From: Polynucleobacter sp. MWH-P3-07-1
Lineage (GTDB): Bacteria; Pseudomonadota; Gammaproteobacteria; Burkholderiales; Burkholderiaceae
NCBI RefSeq assembly: GCF_018687555.1
Contig: NZ_CP061296.1
Span: 124,001-188,000 of the forward strand
DNA: 64,000 nt
Direction of reading: 5' to 3'
In this document: piece after piece, positions 39,207-49,568 of the stretch
How the letters are laid out: every line of letters begins with the position of its first letter
Numbering within the stretch: the stretch's first letter is position 1
Notes under the pieces: generated by a model
Told to the model about the DNA's origin: nothing
What the model saw: the letters and a program-made list of their open reading frames with translations, nothing else
Databases searched by the model: none
Translations under genes and position numbers: made by a program

Positions 39207-40121
39207 ATGTTGAAGCAGCGTACGATTGCCTCCCCAGTAAAAACCGTTGGAATTGGTTTGCACTCGGGGCGTAAAGCAACTCTGACCATCAAGCCTGCGC
39301 CGGTGAATACGGGTATTCAGTTTGTTCGTATCGACACTCCAGGGCAAGCGCTTGTGCCAGCAACTGCTCTGGCAGTATGTGATACCAGGCTTGCTTCAGT
39401 TATTCAAAAGGATGGCGTCAAAGTTTCCACGGTTGAGCATTTACTTTCTGCATGCGCTGGTTTGGGATTAGATAATTTATTGATTGAAATTGATGGTGAA
39501 GAAGTGCCCATCATGGATGGCAGCGCCGCCTCTTTTTTATTTTTGATTGAGTCTGCCGGTATTGCTGAGCAAGAAGCACCCCGGCAGTTCTTGGTGATCA
39601 AAAAAAGCATTGAAGTTCGGGAGGGCGACAAACTGGCACGCCTTGAGCCTTTCTTTGGTTTTAAGTTGGATTTCACAATCGACTTTAAGCATCCTGCAGT
39701 TGATAAAACAGGTCAGCGATTTGTAGTCGATTTTGCTGAGCATGCCTATCGGAGTGAAATAGGGCGTGCACGAACTTTTGGATTTGCCCACGAAGTGGAA
39801 GCTTTAAGAGAGATGGGCTTAGCGCGTGGCGGCAGCTTAGATAATGCGATTGTTTTGGATGAGCATCGCATCTTAAATAATGAAGAATTACGCTACGACG
39901 ATGAGTTCGTGCGCCATAAGATTTTGGATGCGATTGGCGATCTCTACTTAATTGGTCACCCAATTGTGGGAGCTTATCTCGCTCAGAAATCGGGCCATGC
40001 GCTCAATAACGCGCTCTTGCGAAAATTGCTGGAGGATCCGAGTGCCTACGAAATTCGCTCTTTTGCAGAAAATAACGCTCCTGCAGCCTATTCCCAAGAA
40101 AATCAGCCCCTCTTTTTCTGA
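39207..40121 (+). CDS. lpxC: UDP-3-O-acyl-N-acetylglucosamine deacetylase
   Basis: The committed step of lipid A synthesis, zinc-dependent, 304 aa. Zinc ligands are His78 (TVEHLLSAC), His237 and Asp241 ([10 protein letters not shown]), with the catalytic His264 (KSGHALNN), all within one position of the E. coli numbering. No clear SD is seen before the ATG. LpxC is regulated by proteolysis in E. coli; here the C-terminus ([11 protein letters not shown]) differs from the E. coli degradation tail. Confidence 0.97.
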   Translation: MLKQRTIASPVKTVGIGLHSGRKATLTIKPAPVNTGIQFVRIDTPGQALVPATALAVCDTRLASVIQKDGVKVSTVEHLLSACAGLGLDNLLIEIDGEEVPIMDGSAASFLFLIESAGIAEQEAPRQFLVIKKSIEVREGDKLARLEPFFGFKLDFTIDFKHPAVDKTGQRFVVDFAEHAYRSEIGRARTFGFAHEVEALREMGLARGGSLDNAIVLDEHRILNNEELRYDDEFVRHKILDAIGDLYLIGHPIVGAYLAQKSGHALNNALLRKLLEDPSAYEIRSFAENNAPAAYSQENQPLFF

Positions 40122-40125
40122 TCTG

Positions 40126-40142
40126 GCGGAATTATTTTCCGC
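40126..40142. terminator. Short hairpin between convergent lpxC and dciA
   Basis: GCGGAA / TTCCGC 6-bp arms around TTATT, four bases after the lpxC stop and overlapping the dciA stop. There is no U-tract on the + strand, so this is a weak or rho-assisted terminator at best. Confidence 0.35.
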
Positions 40143-40623
40143 TCAGTAAATGCTCAACCGCCTTACGCAACTCTGAATCCAGAGGCAATTTTTCCAATAG
40201 ATTCTGCCAAGATGCTCTGGCGACTGGATTAAAGCCTCGAGCACGAGCTGGTTGAGCTTCCCGAGGTTTCACCTCCCAGCCGCTTGTGGCAGGTTTCAGC
40301 CGGACTTTGATACTGGTACAGGGGTAACCTCTTTTGGCTAAGCCATTGATTAGGCTCGGTAAAATCTGTTGCAAACGACTAGCAATACTCGCACTACCAA
40401 CTAGTAAAAAAAGTTCATTTTGACCCCCAGAGCGCCAGCCAGCCTCGATTTTTGAGCTTAAATTAGATAAATCTGCTTCGGCTAAGCACTGCCCCAATGC
40501 CGATTTGAGTTTGACTATATCTTCGGTTTTGGCCAGGATCCCTCCAAGACCGTGGGAGTCTTTTAGATAGTCCTGCCACTCAAGAGCCTGCTTCTTCAAG
40601 TGGGATTTAGGGGGCTGGTTCAT
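40132..40623 (-). CDS. dciA: DciA-like protein (DUF721)
   Basis: A DUF721-family protein of 163 aa from this ATG. DciA proteins help load the replicative helicase DnaB in bacteria lacking DnaC. The conserved core is ELFLLVGSASIASRLQQILPSLI (about 95-117 from this start), followed by VKLRLKP-like KVRLKPATSGW. The frame extends to a TTG at 40671, only 6 bp from the secA start, so I prefer the ATG at 40623. It is convergent with lpxC and divergent from secA, the usual neighbourhood of this family in betaproteobacteria. Confidence 0.8.
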   Translation of the reverse strand: MNQPPKSHLKKQALEWQDYLKDSHGLGGILAKTEDIVKLKSALGQCLAEADLSNLSSKIEAGWRSGGQNELFLLVGSASIASRLQQILPSLINGLAKRGYPCTSIKVRLKPATSGWEVKPREAQPARARGFNPVARASWQNLLEKLPLDSELRKAVEHLLSGK

Positions 40624-40677
40624 GAAATCAGTGTATTCGGGTGATAAACTCAAGAGCTTAATTTTCTTCAATATCCC

Positions 40678-43443
40678 ATGGTAATCGGTCTTCTTAAAAC
40701 CCTGGTCGGCAGTCGTAACGACCGCCTCTTAAAGCAGTATCGCAAAGTCGTTGCTAAGGTTGGTGCATTCGAGCCAGCGATGCAGTCTTTGGATGATGCT
40801 GCACTTCAGGCTAAAACTGCTGAATTCAAAGCGCGCTTAAGTGCTGGCGAGTCAATTGACGATATCGCAGCTGAGGCTTTTGCAGTCGTTCGCGAAGCCA
40901 GCGCACGCATTATGAAAATGCGTCACTTTGATTCTCAATTGATGGGTGGTCTTGCTTTACATCAAGGCAAGATCGCGGAGATGGGAACTGGTGAGGGTAA
41001 GACTCTTACTGCAACTCTGCCAGTCTATCTCAATGCATTAACGGGTAAGGGCGTACATGTCGTGACCGTGAATGATTACTTAGCACAACGTGATGCTGAG
41101 TGGATGTCGAAGCTTTATAGCTTCCTGGGTATGACAGTTGGCGTGAACTTATCTCAGATGGATCATGAGTCTAAGAAAAAAGCGTATGCATCCGACATTA
41201 CCTACGGCACTAATAATGAGTTTGGCTTTGACTATCTGCGCGATAACATGGTTCAAGACTTGGACCAAAAGGTACAGCGTGGCTTAGCTTATGCGATCGT
41301 GGACGAAGTCGATTCGATCTTAATTGATGAGGCGAGAACGCCTTTGATCATTTCTGGGCAGGCGGAAGACCATACTGATTTATATATCAAGATCAATGCA
41401 CTGCCAGCCCGCTTAGAGCGCCAGATTGGTGAAGAAAAGGCAGACGGTACTGGTGTGGAAGTACCCGGCGATTACTGGGTTGATGAAAAGTCGCATCAGG
41501 TATATCTCACTGAGCAGGGTCACGATAAAGCTGAAGTTATCTTGGTCGAGCTAGGAGCGCTCACAGACGGTGACTCCTTATATGCACCACAAAATATTAG
41601 CTTGATGCATCACGTCTATGCGGCATTACGGGCGCACTCTCTTTATCATCGAGATCAACAGTACGTTGTCCAAAATAATGAAGTCATCATCGTTGATGAA
41701 TTTACGGGTCGACTCATGCAGGGTCGACGTTGGGGTGAGGGCTTGCATCAAGCAGTTGAGGCTAAAGAAGGCGTTCAGATTCAGAATGAGAATCAAACTC
41801 TAGCTACCATTACTTTCCAAAATTATTTCCGAATGTACGGCAAGTTAGCAGGTATGACAGGAACCGCTGACACTGAAGCCTACGAGTTCAAAGAAATCTA
41901 CAACTTAGAAACTGTTGTGATTCCGCCCAATCGGATTAGTCAACGTAAAGATCGTCAAGATCAGATCTTTAAATCTTCACGCGAGCGCTACGATGCCGTG
42001 GTGAAAGATATTCTGGATTGCTATGAGCGTCAACAGCCGGTATTAGTTGGTACTACCTCAATTGAGAACTCTGAACTCATTGCGCAATTGCTGACTCAGA
42101 AGAAGTTACCGCATCAAGTCTTGAATGCGAAGCAACACGCTCGAGAGGCTGAAATTATCGCGCAAGCTGGTAGGCCAAAGATGATTACGATTGCGACCAA
42201 TATGGCTGGTCGAGGTACCGACATCGTCTTGGGTGGCAATGTCGAGAAACAATCTGCTCTCATCAATGAAGACACCTCACTATCTGCCCAAGAAAAAGCG
42301 AGCAAGATTCAGAAGCTCCAAGACGAGTGGCAAAGTCTGCACGACTTAGTCCTGAATGCCGGTGGCTTGCATATCATTGGTACAGAGCGTCATGAAAGTC
42401 GCCGCATTGATAATCAACTGCGTGGACGTTCAGGACGTCAGGGTGATCCAGGTTCATCCCGTTTTTATCTATCTTTAGATGATCCATTGCTCCGTATTTT
42501 TGCAGGTGACCGTCTCCGTGCAGTGATGGAGCGTCTCAAGATGCCTGATGGCGAACCGATTGAAGCTGGCATGGTCACGCGTTCGATTGAATCTGCTCAG
42601 CGTAAGGTAGAGGGTCGTAACTTTGATATTCGTAAGCAACTGCTTGAATATGATGATGTGGCAAATGATCAGCGTAAAGAAACTTACCGTCTGCGCAATG
42701 AAGTACTTGAGAGTGGTGATATTGGTGAGCTCATTGCCAATTTACGTGAAGATGTGGTTCGTGAGATCTGTGCCACCTATGTTCCACCACAATCGATGGA
42801 AGAGCAGTGGGATTTGCCTGCCCTTGAGAATGTTTTAGCAAGTGAATGGGGTTTAAGTCTCGATTTGCAAAAATGGGTTGAAGCGGCCGATACAGTCGAA
42901 GAGGAAGAAATTGTTGAGCGGGTGCTACAAGCTGCTCAAGAAGCCTACGACGCTAAGGTTGCCCTATCTGGCCGCCCTTCTTTTGCGGGTTTTGAGCGCT
43001 CAGTTCTGCTCTATAGTTTAGATACCCACTGGCGTGAACATTTGGCTGCATTAGATCATTTGCGCCAAGGCATTAATCTTCGCGGATACGCTCAAAAAGA
43101 TCCTAAACAAGAATATCGTCGCGAAGCCTTTGAGCTCTATGGCGAGTTGCTTAACGTGATTAAGAGTGACGTCGTCAAAAATATTATGACGGTGGAAATA
43201 CGAAGCGCTAGCGAGTTAGATAAAGCTTCTGAATCTATGAATGATGATTTGGCTAAGCTTTCAGATTTACAGTATCAGCATGCTGATCCCGATTTGGAGG
43301 TGGCTGGCTCTACTGGTGATCGGGGCGCTGCAATTGAAATCATTCCTGCCCCCATTCGAACTGGACCCAAGATTGGCCGCAATGATCCCTGTAGTTGCGG
43401 TAGTGGGAAGAAATATAAGAATTGTCACGGTGCATTAAGTTAA
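40678..43443 (+). CDS. secA: Protein translocase subunit SecA
   Basis: The ATPase motor of Sec protein export, 921 aa, full length. Walker A is GTGEGKT (103-109) and the DEAD-like box reads [14 protein letters not shown]. Substrate-binding and scaffold domains follow, then the C-terminal zinc finger (Cys905, Cys907, Cys916, His917 in [14 protein letters not shown]), which binds SecB. It is transcribed alone between dciA (divergent) and a strong terminator at 43469. Confidence 0.98.
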   Translation: MVIGLLKTLVGSRNDRLLKQYRKVVAKVGAFEPAMQSLDDAALQAKTAEFKARLSAGESIDDIAAEAFAVVREASARIMKMRHFDSQLMGGLALHQGKIAEMGTGEGKTLTATLPVYLNALTGKGVHVVTVNDYLAQRDAEWMSKLYSFLGMTVGVNLSQMDHESKKKAYASDITYGTNNEFGFDYLRDNMVQDLDQKVQRGLAYAIVDEVDSILIDEARTPLIISGQAEDHTDLYIKINALPARLERQIGEEKADGTGVEVPGDYWVDEKSHQVYLTEQGHDKAEVILVELGALTDGDSLYAPQNISLMHHVYAALRAHSLYHRDQQYVVQNNEVIIVDEFTGRLMQGRRWGEGLHQAVEAKEGVQIQNENQTLATITFQNYFRMYGKLAGMTGTADTEAYEFKEIYNLETVVIPPNRISQRKDRQDQIFKSSRERYDAVVKDILDCYERQQPVLVGTTSIENSELIAQLLTQKKLPHQVLNAKQHAREAEIIAQAGRPKMITIATNMAGRGTDIVLGGNVEKQSALINEDTSLSAQEKASKIQKLQDEWQSLHDLVLNAGGLHIIGTERHESRRIDNQLRGRSGRQGDPGSSRFYLSLDDPLLRIFAGDRLRAVMERLKMPDGEPIEAGMVTRSIESAQRKVEGRNFDIRKQLLEYDDVANDQRKETYRLRNEVLESGDIGELIANLREDVVREICATYVPPQSMEEQWDLPALENVLASEWGLSLDLQKWVEAADTVEEEEIVERVLQAAQEAYDAKVALSGRPSFAGFERSVLLYSLDTHWREHLAALDHLRQGINLRGYAQKDPKQEYRREAFELYGELLNVIKSDVVKNIMTVEIRSASELDKASESMNDDLAKLSDLQYQHADPDLEVAGSTGDRGAAIEIIPAPIRTGPKIGRNDPCSCGSGKKYKNCHGALS

Positions 43444-43468
43444 GCCCCAATGAATTTTTGTCATATTG

Positions 43469-43496
43469 AAAGCCTAGACTGAGTCTGGGCTTTTTT
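43469..43496 (+). terminator. Rho-independent terminator of secA
   Basis: A 12-bp stem AAAGCCTAGACT / AGTCTGGGCTTT (43469-43480, 43482-43493) with one wobble, followed by T residues to 43496. Confidence 0.93.
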
Positions 43497-43541
43497 CTTG
43501 GTGAAATCCCTAGTCGAGTCCTTTGGCGACTATGGCATGAT

Positions 43542-43571
43542 TTGATCTGATAACAATGCTATTTGTAATAT
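43542..43571 (+). promoter_or_regulatory. Probable promoter of the molybdenum hydroxylase genes
   Basis: TTGATC (43542-43547), an 18-bp spacer and TAATAT (43566-43571), 28 bp before the start of the small subunit. A GAGGAA SD follows at about 43588. A small TAGTCG/CGACTA inverted repeat lies upstream at about 43511-43532. Confidence 0.5.
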
Positions 43572-43598
43572 AAATTCAATATTCATCGAGGAATAACA

Positions 43599-44057
43599 AT
43601 GGGCACTACTTTTAATCTCAACGGCAAATCAGTCAATTTTGAGGGTGATCCTGAAACTCCAATTTTGTGGGTCTTAAGAGATCATTTGGATGTGACTAGC
43701 CCCAAATTTGGCTGTGGTGCAGCTTTATGTGGGGCTTGTACGGTGCATTTGGATGGCAGCGCGATTCGCTCTTGTTCTATGCCCGTTTCTGCGGCAGCTG
43801 GAAAAAATATCACCACTCTAGAAGGCCTTGCGCCCAAAATGGGCAGCGCCTTGCATGAGGCATGGGTTGAGTTTGATGTGCCCCAGTGTGGATATTGCCA
43901 AACAGGACAAATGATGTCGGCCGCAGATTTACTGACTCGAAATAAACACCCCAGTTCTGGTGATATCAAAAATGCCCTCAGTGGCAATATTTGCCGTTGC
44001 GGTACTTATGCTCGAATTGAAAAAGCAGTTAAACGTGCTGCTGATAAATTGGCTTAA
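43599..44057 (+). CDS. (2Fe-2S)-binding subunit of a molybdenum hydroxylase (isoquinoline 1-oxidoreductase alpha-like)
   Basis: An electron-transfer subunit of 152 aa with two [2Fe-2S] clusters. The plant-type N-terminal cluster has Cys39, Cys44, Cys47 and Cys59 (CGAALCGACTVHLDG), and the helical C-terminal cluster has Cys97, Cys100, Cys132 and Cys134 (CGYCQTGQ, ICRCGTY). It pairs with the large subunit 9 bp downstream. The start is supported by a good SD. No signal peptide is seen; the folded complex would leave with the Tat-dependent large subunit. Confidence 0.93.
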   Translation: MGTTFNLNGKSVNFEGDPETPILWVLRDHLDVTSPKFGCGAALCGACTVHLDGSAIRSCSMPVSAAAGKNITTLEGLAPKMGSALHEAWVEFDVPQCGYCQTGQMMSAADLLTRNKHPSSGDIKNALSGNICRCGTYARIEKAVKRAADKLA

Positions 44058-44066
44058 GGAAAAAAT

Positions 44067-46187
44067 ATGAAAATGAATTCGGTAAAAAGCCCCTCACGTC
44101 GTCAATTTATTCAGCAGAGTGCAGCTACAACAGGCGCCTTTGTATTGGGCATGTACTTGCCTCTGACAAGCGATGCCGCAACCAATCCCGCAAGTCCTAC
44201 CGTAGTAAATGCTTGGGTACAAATAACGCCTGATAATCAGATCACACTCATTTGCGCTCGCTCGGAAATGGGTCAAGACGTGTATACCTCCATGCCAGCC
44301 TTGCTTGCTGAAGAATTAAATATTCCTTTATCCATGGTCAAGGTACAAATTGCTGGAGTCGCGCCGGTCTATATCAATGCCCTGTTGGGTGGCCAAATTA
44401 CCGGTGGATCTTCATCCGTTCGCGAGGCCTTTGATAAATTGCGCACAGCTGGTGCCGCAACTCGAAGTGTATTAGTACAAGCTGCCGCGAATCGTTGGAG
44501 TGTTCCTGTATCTGAATGTAAGGCAATGAACGGTAAGGTAACTCACGCTGGCGGAAAATCAGCCACTTATGGAGCACTGGCAGCTGAAGCGGCAACATTG
44601 CCCCTTCCTGAGAAACCAGCCCTCAAGTCGCCAGCAAACTTTATGGTGATTGGTAAGGAGAGTATGCGCCGCTTAGATACCCCTGCCAAAGTATCTGGTA
44701 CCGCTGTCTTCGGTATTGACGTGAAGATTCCAGGGATGGCAATTGCGTCACTTGCTCAGTGTCCGGTGATTGGAGGCACTCCAACTAGTGTAGATAGTGC
44801 CGAAGCTATGAAAGTCTCGGGAGTAATTAAGGTAGTCCAAATCTCTGATGGTGTGGCAGTGTTAGCTAAAAACTTCTATGCTGCTCGCAAAGGTAGGGAT
44901 GCGTTAAAGATCACCTGGAACGAGGGCGCAGGTGCTTCCATCAGTAATGCTGGGATGCGCAAACAGCTAGAGTCGGGACTGACAAAGTCTGGGGCTGTGA
45001 TTCAGGCAAAAGGCGATGCCAATACTGCACTAGTCAATGGCAAACAGCTGAGCGCCCAATACTTCATGCCTTACCTGGCGCACTCCACCATGGAGCCTGT
45101 GAATTGTTCTGCAGTAGTTGCCGACGGTAAGTGCAGAATCATTGGTCCGATTCAGTTTCAACAAGGCGCTCAAGCAGTTGCGGCTGTCGCAACCGGTCTG
45201 AAGCCTGAGGATGTCACGGTAGAGACTACTTTCCTGGGCGGTGGTTTCGGGCGCAAGCTCGAGCTAGATTTTATTCGTCAAGCTGCTGAGATCGCCAAAG
45301 TATCGGGTATGCCGGTGAAGATGCTTTGGACCAAAGAAGACGACATTACACATGATTTTTACCGTCCAATGAGCATTCATCAGATGGATGCAGCCTTAAG
45401 TGCAGATGGCAAGATTTCAGCATTGAAAACCAAAATGGTTTCTCAATCAGTAACAGCCAGAGCATTTCCAGCCTTTGTAAAAGATGGTAATGATCCTTTC
45501 ATGGTGGAGGGTTCCGCAAATCTGACTTACGACATTCCGAACTTAGAAGTTCGTAATGTGATTGAAGAATCTGGAATTCGGGTGGGTTACTGGCGCTCTG
45601 TGAGTAATACGCTTAATGCCTTTGCTGTTGAGAGCTTTATGGATGAAGCCGCTAAAGCAGCTGGCAAGGACCCAGTGGCATTTAGACTGAGCGCTTTATC
45701 AAAGCAACCTAGGGCTGCCGCAGTCTTGAAATTAGCTGCACAAAAATCGGGTTATCAAGCTGGTAGCAAGCGTTTTGGTGTAGCTCAGATGGAGTGCTAT
45801 GGAACTTATTCTGCTTGTGTAGTTGAATTAGATCCCTATGCTGCAAGTACTTCAGTGAAAAAAATTACCTTTGTCTCTGATTGCGGAATTGCCATTCATC
45901 CTGATCAGGCGAGAGCTCAGCTCACAGGGGGTATTTTGTATGGATTGGGCGCCGCTCTCTATGATGAAATCACCATCGAGCAAGGCCGAGTTCAGCAGAG
46001 TAACTTTAATAACTACCAAAGCATCCGAATCAATCAAGCCCCCATCGTTGAGGTCTATCTGGTACCAAGCCAGGAAACGCCGGGTGGTCTTGGCGAGGTT
46101 GGGGTACCCCTGGTTGCACCAGCTTTGGTCAATGCGATTGCGGCGGCAACTGGTAAGCGCATTCGGGAGTTACCGATTAAAGTCTAA
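44067..46187 (+). CDS. Molybdopterin-binding large subunit (isoquinoline 1-oxidoreductase beta / aldehyde oxidase-like)
   Basis: A xanthine-oxidase-superfamily catalytic subunit of the single-chain IorB type, 706 aa. A Tat signal (SRRQFIQ at 10-16, then a hydrophobic stretch to about 38) indicates periplasmic location. Molybdopterin-binding parts include GQITGGSSSVREAF, GGGFGRKLELDF, MWTKEDDITHDFYRP, GYWRSVSNTLNAF and the C-terminal GGLGEVGVPLVAPAL with the catalytic-region Glu. The substrate is unknown; the family oxidises N-heterocycles or aldehydes. No cytochrome subunit or XdhC-type maturase is adjacent. Confidence 0.92.
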   Translation: MKMNSVKSPSRRQFIQQSAATTGAFVLGMYLPLTSDAATNPASPTVVNAWVQITPDNQITLICARSEMGQDVYTSMPALLAEELNIPLSMVKVQIAGVAPVYINALLGGQITGGSSSVREAFDKLRTAGAATRSVLVQAAANRWSVPVSECKAMNGKVTHAGGKSATYGALAAEAATLPLPEKPALKSPANFMVIGKESMRRLDTPAKVSGTAVFGIDVKIPGMAIASLAQCPVIGGTPTSVDSAEAMKVSGVIKVVQISDGVAVLAKNFYAARKGRDALKITWNEGAGASISNAGMRKQLESGLTKSGAVIQAKGDANTALVNGKQLSAQYFMPYLAHSTMEPVNCSAVVADGKCRIIGPIQFQQGAQAVAAVATGLKPEDVTVETTFLGGGFGRKLELDFIRQAAEIAKVSGMPVKMLWTKEDDITHDFYRPMSIHQMDAALSADGKISALKTKMVSQSVTARAFPAFVKDGNDPFMVEGSANLTYDIPNLEVRNVIEESGIRVGYWRSVSNTLNAFAVESFMDEAAKAAGKDPVAFRLSALSKQPRAAAVLKLAAQKSGYQAGSKRFGVAQMECYGTYSACVVELDPYAASTSVKKITFVSDCGIAIHPDQARAQLTGGILYGLGAALYDEITIEQGRVQQSNFNNYQSIRINQAPIVEVYLVPSQETPGGLGEVGVPLVAPALVNAIAAATGKRIRELPIKV

Positions 46188-46210
46188 AACCATTCTGTTT
46201 AGAGTGAACG

Positions 46211-46240
46211 AGCGCGCCTTGAGTGGCGCGCTTCCTTTTT
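46211..46240 (+). terminator. Rho-independent terminator of the molybdenum hydroxylase genes
   Basis: AGCGCGCC / GGCGCGCT 8-bp GC stem (46211-46218, 46225-46232) with a 6-nt loop TTGAGT, followed by TCCTTTTT. Confidence 0.88.
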
Positions 46241-46265
46241 AAGCCTCATCTACAATAATCAAACT

Positions 46266-47501
46266 ATGACCGTAAACCTACCGCTACCTCTCAGAAGTGA
46301 ACTGCAGCCAGTCAAAGGCTTTCAGATGGGCATTACAGAAGCAGGCATCAAGAGGGCAAATCGTAAAGATTTGCTTGTCATGACCTTGACGCCTGGCTCT
46401 CAGGTTGCAGGGGTGTTTACCTTAAACCGCTTCTGTGCAGCACCTGTACAAATTTGTCGAGAGCATCTGGCTCGTCATGGAGGTGCTGGAGATATTCGTG
46501 CCTTGGTAGTGAACACAGGCAATGCCAATGCTGGCACGGGCGAGAGTGGCATGAAGCATGCTCAGGAAACTTGCGTCGCTTTAGCAAAAGACTTGCAATT
46601 AAAGCCCGAACAAATTCTGCCTTTTTCGACAGGTGTCATTTTGGAGCCTCTGCCGATTGAAAAAATCATCACCGCCTTGCCTAAGGCAATTTCTAACTTA
46701 GGTGAGGATAACTGGTTTGATGCCGCAGAAGCCATCATGACTACGGATACTCAGCCTAAGGCCGCCTCCCTTACCGTAACAACATCTGCTGGGAGCGCCA
46801 CGCTCACCGGTATTTGCAAGGGTGCCGGCATGATTCATCCTAATATGGCAACGATGCTAGGATTTATTGCGACTGATGCTGGATTTGCTCCAGGCTTGTT
46901 GACCACGCTGACTAAAGAAGTAGCCGATCTTTCGTTTAATGCCATTACGATTGATGGCGATACTTCAACTAATGATTCATTCATCATTATGGCAACAGGG
47001 CAGTCGGGGATTCAGGTTGCTTCGGCACAAGACCCTAATTACGGCTTGCTAAAGGATGGGTTAATCACCTTAGCTAGGCAATTGGCGCAAATGATTGTGC
47101 GCGATGGTGAGGGCGCCACTAAATTTATAACGATTGAAGTATTGGGTGGCAAAACTGAGCAAGAATGCAAGATGGTAGCTGAGGCTGTTGCCCACTCTCC
47201 TTTGGTGAAGACAGCTTTTTTTGCCAGTGACCCCAATTTAGGTCGAATCTTGGCGGCAATTGGCTATGCCGGCATTACCGACTTAGATGTTGGCCGAGTA
47301 CAGATGTGGCTTGGCGATGTTTGGGTTGCAAAGGATGGTGGACGCAATCCTCATTACCAAGAGGCTGATGGACAAAGGATCATGAAGGCGCCAGAGATCA
47401 CGGTCAAGATTGATCTTGGGCGTGGTTCCGCTGCGCAAACGATGTGGACATGCGATCTATCTCATGACTACGTCTCAATTAATGCGGACTACCGCTCATA
47501 A
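46266..47501 (+). CDS. argJ: Bifunctional glutamate N-acetyltransferase / amino-acid acetyltransferase
   Basis: An arginine-biosynthesis enzyme that recycles acetyl groups from N-acetylornithine to glutamate, 411 aa. It is made as a precursor cleaved autocatalytically before Thr196 in the motif ATMLGF (195-200), giving alpha and beta chains. [12 protein letters not shown] and [12 protein letters not shown] are typical. It starts 26 bp after the preceding terminator and is followed after 6 bp by the DUF815 ATPase, so argJ leads a three-gene unit with mutT. Confidence 0.97.
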   Translation: MTVNLPLPLRSELQPVKGFQMGITEAGIKRANRKDLLVMTLTPGSQVAGVFTLNRFCAAPVQICREHLARHGGAGDIRALVVNTGNANAGTGESGMKHAQETCVALAKDLQLKPEQILPFSTGVILEPLPIEKIITALPKAISNLGEDNWFDAAEAIMTTDTQPKAASLTVTTSAGSATLTGICKGAGMIHPNMATMLGFIATDAGFAPGLLTTLTKEVADLSFNAITIDGDTSTNDSFIIMATGQSGIQVASAQDPNYGLLKDGLITLARQLAQMIVRDGEGATKFITIEVLGGKTEQECKMVAEAVAHSPLVKTAFFASDPNLGRILAAIGYAGITDLDVGRVQMWLGDVWVAKDGGRNPHYQEADGQRIMKAPEITVKIDLGRGSAAQTMWTCDLSHDYVSINADYRS

Positions 47502-47507
47502 GCTGAT

Positions 47508-48365
47508 ATGAACGATAAACTTGATAGGCTACTGAGCCATTTAGAAACTTTTTTACCGAAGTCACTTTCTGATGAGCAATGGAAATCGACTACTGCGTTT
47601 AGATGGCGTCGGAGGGATAGTATTTTTGGAAGTATTGGTTTTTTGCAGCCAGTCAAGCATGTCTCAGATATCACTTTCGAAGATCTCCAGAATATTGATC
47701 GCCAACGTGATGCTATTCGCGACAACACTAAAAACTTTATCCAAAAAAAGCCGGCCAATAATATTTTATTGACGGGCGCGCGAGGTACCGGAAAATCCTC
47801 ATTGATTAAGGCAAGCTTGCATGAGTTTGCTGCGCAAGGCTTGCGCTTAGTGGAAGTCGAAAAAGAGCATTTAGCAGACTTGGCCGATATTACGGATCTC
47901 TTAGCAGATCGCCCTGAGCGTTTCATCATTTTTTGTGATGATCTTTCTTTCGAAGATGGTGAGTCAGGATATAAGGCCATGAAATCCGCCCTCGACGGAT
48001 CGGTATCTGCCCAGGTCGATAACATTTTGATATACGCGACCTCTAATCGTCGCCATTTACTGCCTGAGTACATGAAAGACAATGAAAGTTACACGCACAC
48101 TGATGATGGTGAACTTCATCCGGGTGAAGTGGTTGAAGAAAAAATCTCTCTTTCAGAACGTTTTGGTTTGTGGCTCTCTTTTTATCCGCCAAAGCAAGAT
48201 GAATATCTCGCCATCGTGGCACATTGGCTCCAACATTTTGGGCTTAATGCTCAGCAAATTGAAGCAGCCCGAGCTGAAGCCCTGGTCTGGGCCCTAGAGC
48301 GGGGCTCACGCTCCGGTCGTGTTGCCTGGCAATTTGCGAAACACTGGGCTGGTTCGCACGCATAA
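47508..48365 (+). CDS. DUF815-family P-loop ATPase
   Basis: An AAA-like ATPase of 285 aa. Walker A is GARGTGKSS (90-98), Walker B FIIFCDDLSF (about 138-147), and a sensor-1-like strand reads ILIYATSNRRHLLPE. The C-terminal helical lid includes RSGRVAWQFAKHW. The family is widespread and of unknown function. In many betaproteobacteria it lies, as here, between argJ and mutT and next to zapD and coaE. No membrane segment or signal peptide is present. Confidence 0.88.
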   Translation: MNDKLDRLLSHLETFLPKSLSDEQWKSTTAFRWRRRDSIFGSIGFLQPVKHVSDITFEDLQNIDRQRDAIRDNTKNFIQKKPANNILLTGARGTGKSSLIKASLHEFAAQGLRLVEVEKEHLADLADITDLLADRPERFIIFCDDLSFEDGESGYKAMKSALDGSVSAQVDNILIYATSNRRHLLPEYMKDNESYTHTDDGELHPGEVVEEKISLSERFGLWLSFYPPKQDEYLAIVAHWLQHFGLNAQQIEAARAEALVWALERGSRSGRVAWQFAKHWAGSHA

Positions 48366-48376
48366 GTATTCAATGA

Positions 48377-48793
48377 ATGACTGAAATCAATCGTCCAGTA
48401 ACTGAGGTTGCTGCCGGAATCTTGATTAATCAGGATGGTAAATATCTATTAGGCCAACGTCCAGAAGGCAAGCCTTATGCTGGCTATTGGGAGGTTCCGG
48501 GCGGAAAAATAGAGGCTGGTGAAACTGTGTTTGAAGCTCTCAGACGAGAGCTTCAGGAAGAGCTTGGAATTCATATTGATTCTTGCGAAGAATTCATGGT
48601 CCTTGAATATGATTATCCACATGCTTATGTCAGACTTCACGTCAATATCATTCGGAGTTGGCAGGGTGAGCCAATAGGCTGCGAGGGGCAGCAACTTTCT
48701 TGGCAAGATCTGCTCGCCGAGAAACCCAGTGTTGAGCCTTTATTGCCGGCCGCTTGGCCGATGCTAGAAAAACTGAAATTGAGTCTGAGTTAG
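48377..48793 (+). CDS. mutT: 8-oxo-dGTP diphosphatase (MutT-type Nudix hydrolase)
   Basis: Removes oxidised nucleotides from the pool, 138 aa. The Nudix box runs 42-64 with GGKIEAGE, REL and EELG residues all in place. The N-terminal AAGILINQDGKYLLGQRPEGKPYAGYWE is typical of MutT. It lacks the thiamine-phosphate-synthase-like fusion domain found on some MutT proteins. Its 3' end overlaps that of the convergent zapD by 4 bp. Confidence 0.93.
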   Translation: MTEINRPVTEVAAGILINQDGKYLLGQRPEGKPYAGYWEVPGGKIEAGETVFEALRRELQEELGIHIDSCEEFMVLEYDYPHAYVRLHVNIIRSWQGEPIGCEGQQLSWQDLLAEKPSVEPLLPAAWPMLEKLKLSLS

Positions 48794-49542
48794 AACTGAC
48801 AGAGTGTCAGCCTAAAGGGCACATCATCGTTCATGAGTTGCGCTTTTTTATCTCGATCGGCTTTAAGAAAACGAATCGATAACAAATATTTATTTGCACT
48901 GATCTCCGAATAAAGGCTGTCGTCCTCAAGGGCAATTCTCATCAATTGATAGACCTTGCCCGAGGGTGCTTGCTGAAAGGAGCCGTTATGGCCAATCACA
49001 TCTTTCGCTTCTCCAGACTGACGCAGTAGACGCAAGAATAATTGTCCCGCTTCATACCAGGGCAATAAAGGAGTAATGTAATTTTCTAGTAAGGCGCGTC
49101 GTTCAACGACAGGACTATTTTTCCAAGCATGGTAGCTTGGTAAATCAATCGGGCTGGTGCCACCTGGAATATTTAGGCGAGTACGAATTGCATTAAGCCA
49201 TTCACTTTCTGTAATGATCGCATTTGGCTTGCCCAGTGAACGATTAATTTTGGATGCAGCAGCATCAATTTCCGTAATCGTTTGTACAAGAGCTTCTTGA
49301 TCTACTTTTTGCGAGGACTTCAAGCCATTGAGTGAATATTTTTGACGCTCAAATTCTTTTAATAAAAGAGACTTAATATCCCCACGGGCGCCGATATCAC
49401 CTAAGTCAAACAAAATGGAGATAGCGTTGTGATGAAGTTCGGGATCATCTGATCGTAAAAAATGGTTAAAACGGGCGAACAAATACTCTAGCCGAAGCAT
49501 GCTCCGGACTAATTCGTTGAAGGGGTATTCGTAGACAATCAC
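48790..49542 (-). CDS. zapD: Cell division protein ZapD
   Basis: A cytoplasmic FtsZ-bundling protein that binds the FtsZ C-terminal peptide, 250 aa. The family start MIVYEYPFNELVRSMLRLEYLF is clear, as is the helical bundle followed by a beta domain with GHNGSFQQAPSGKVYQLMRI. It is the last gene of the leftward operon, 26 bp after coaE. Its target FtsZ is encoded at 37.2 kb. Confidence 0.96.
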   Translation of the reverse strand: MIVYEYPFNELVRSMLRLEYLFARFNHFLRSDDPELHHNAISILFDLGDIGARGDIKSLLLKEFERQKYSLNGLKSSQKVDQEALVQTITEIDAAASKINRSLGKPNAIITESEWLNAIRTRLNIPGGTSPIDLPSYHAWKNSPVVERRALLENYITPLLPWYEAGQLFLRLLRQSGEAKDVIGHNGSFQQAPSGKVYQLMRIALEDDSLYSEISANKYLLSIRFLKADRDKKAQLMNDDVPFRLTLCQF

Positions 49543-49568
49543 AAGACCATATTCTATGACGAACTGGG

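Noticed and set aside
40624..40671. TTG start of the dciA-like gene
   Set aside because: It would leave only 6 bp to the secA ATG and adds residues outside the family core; the ATG at 40623 is preferred.
48797..48811. CTGACA-GAG-TGTCAG hairpin at the mutT/zapD junction
   Set aside because: It lies in the zapD coding end, has only 6-bp arms and no U-tract, so I did not call a terminator.
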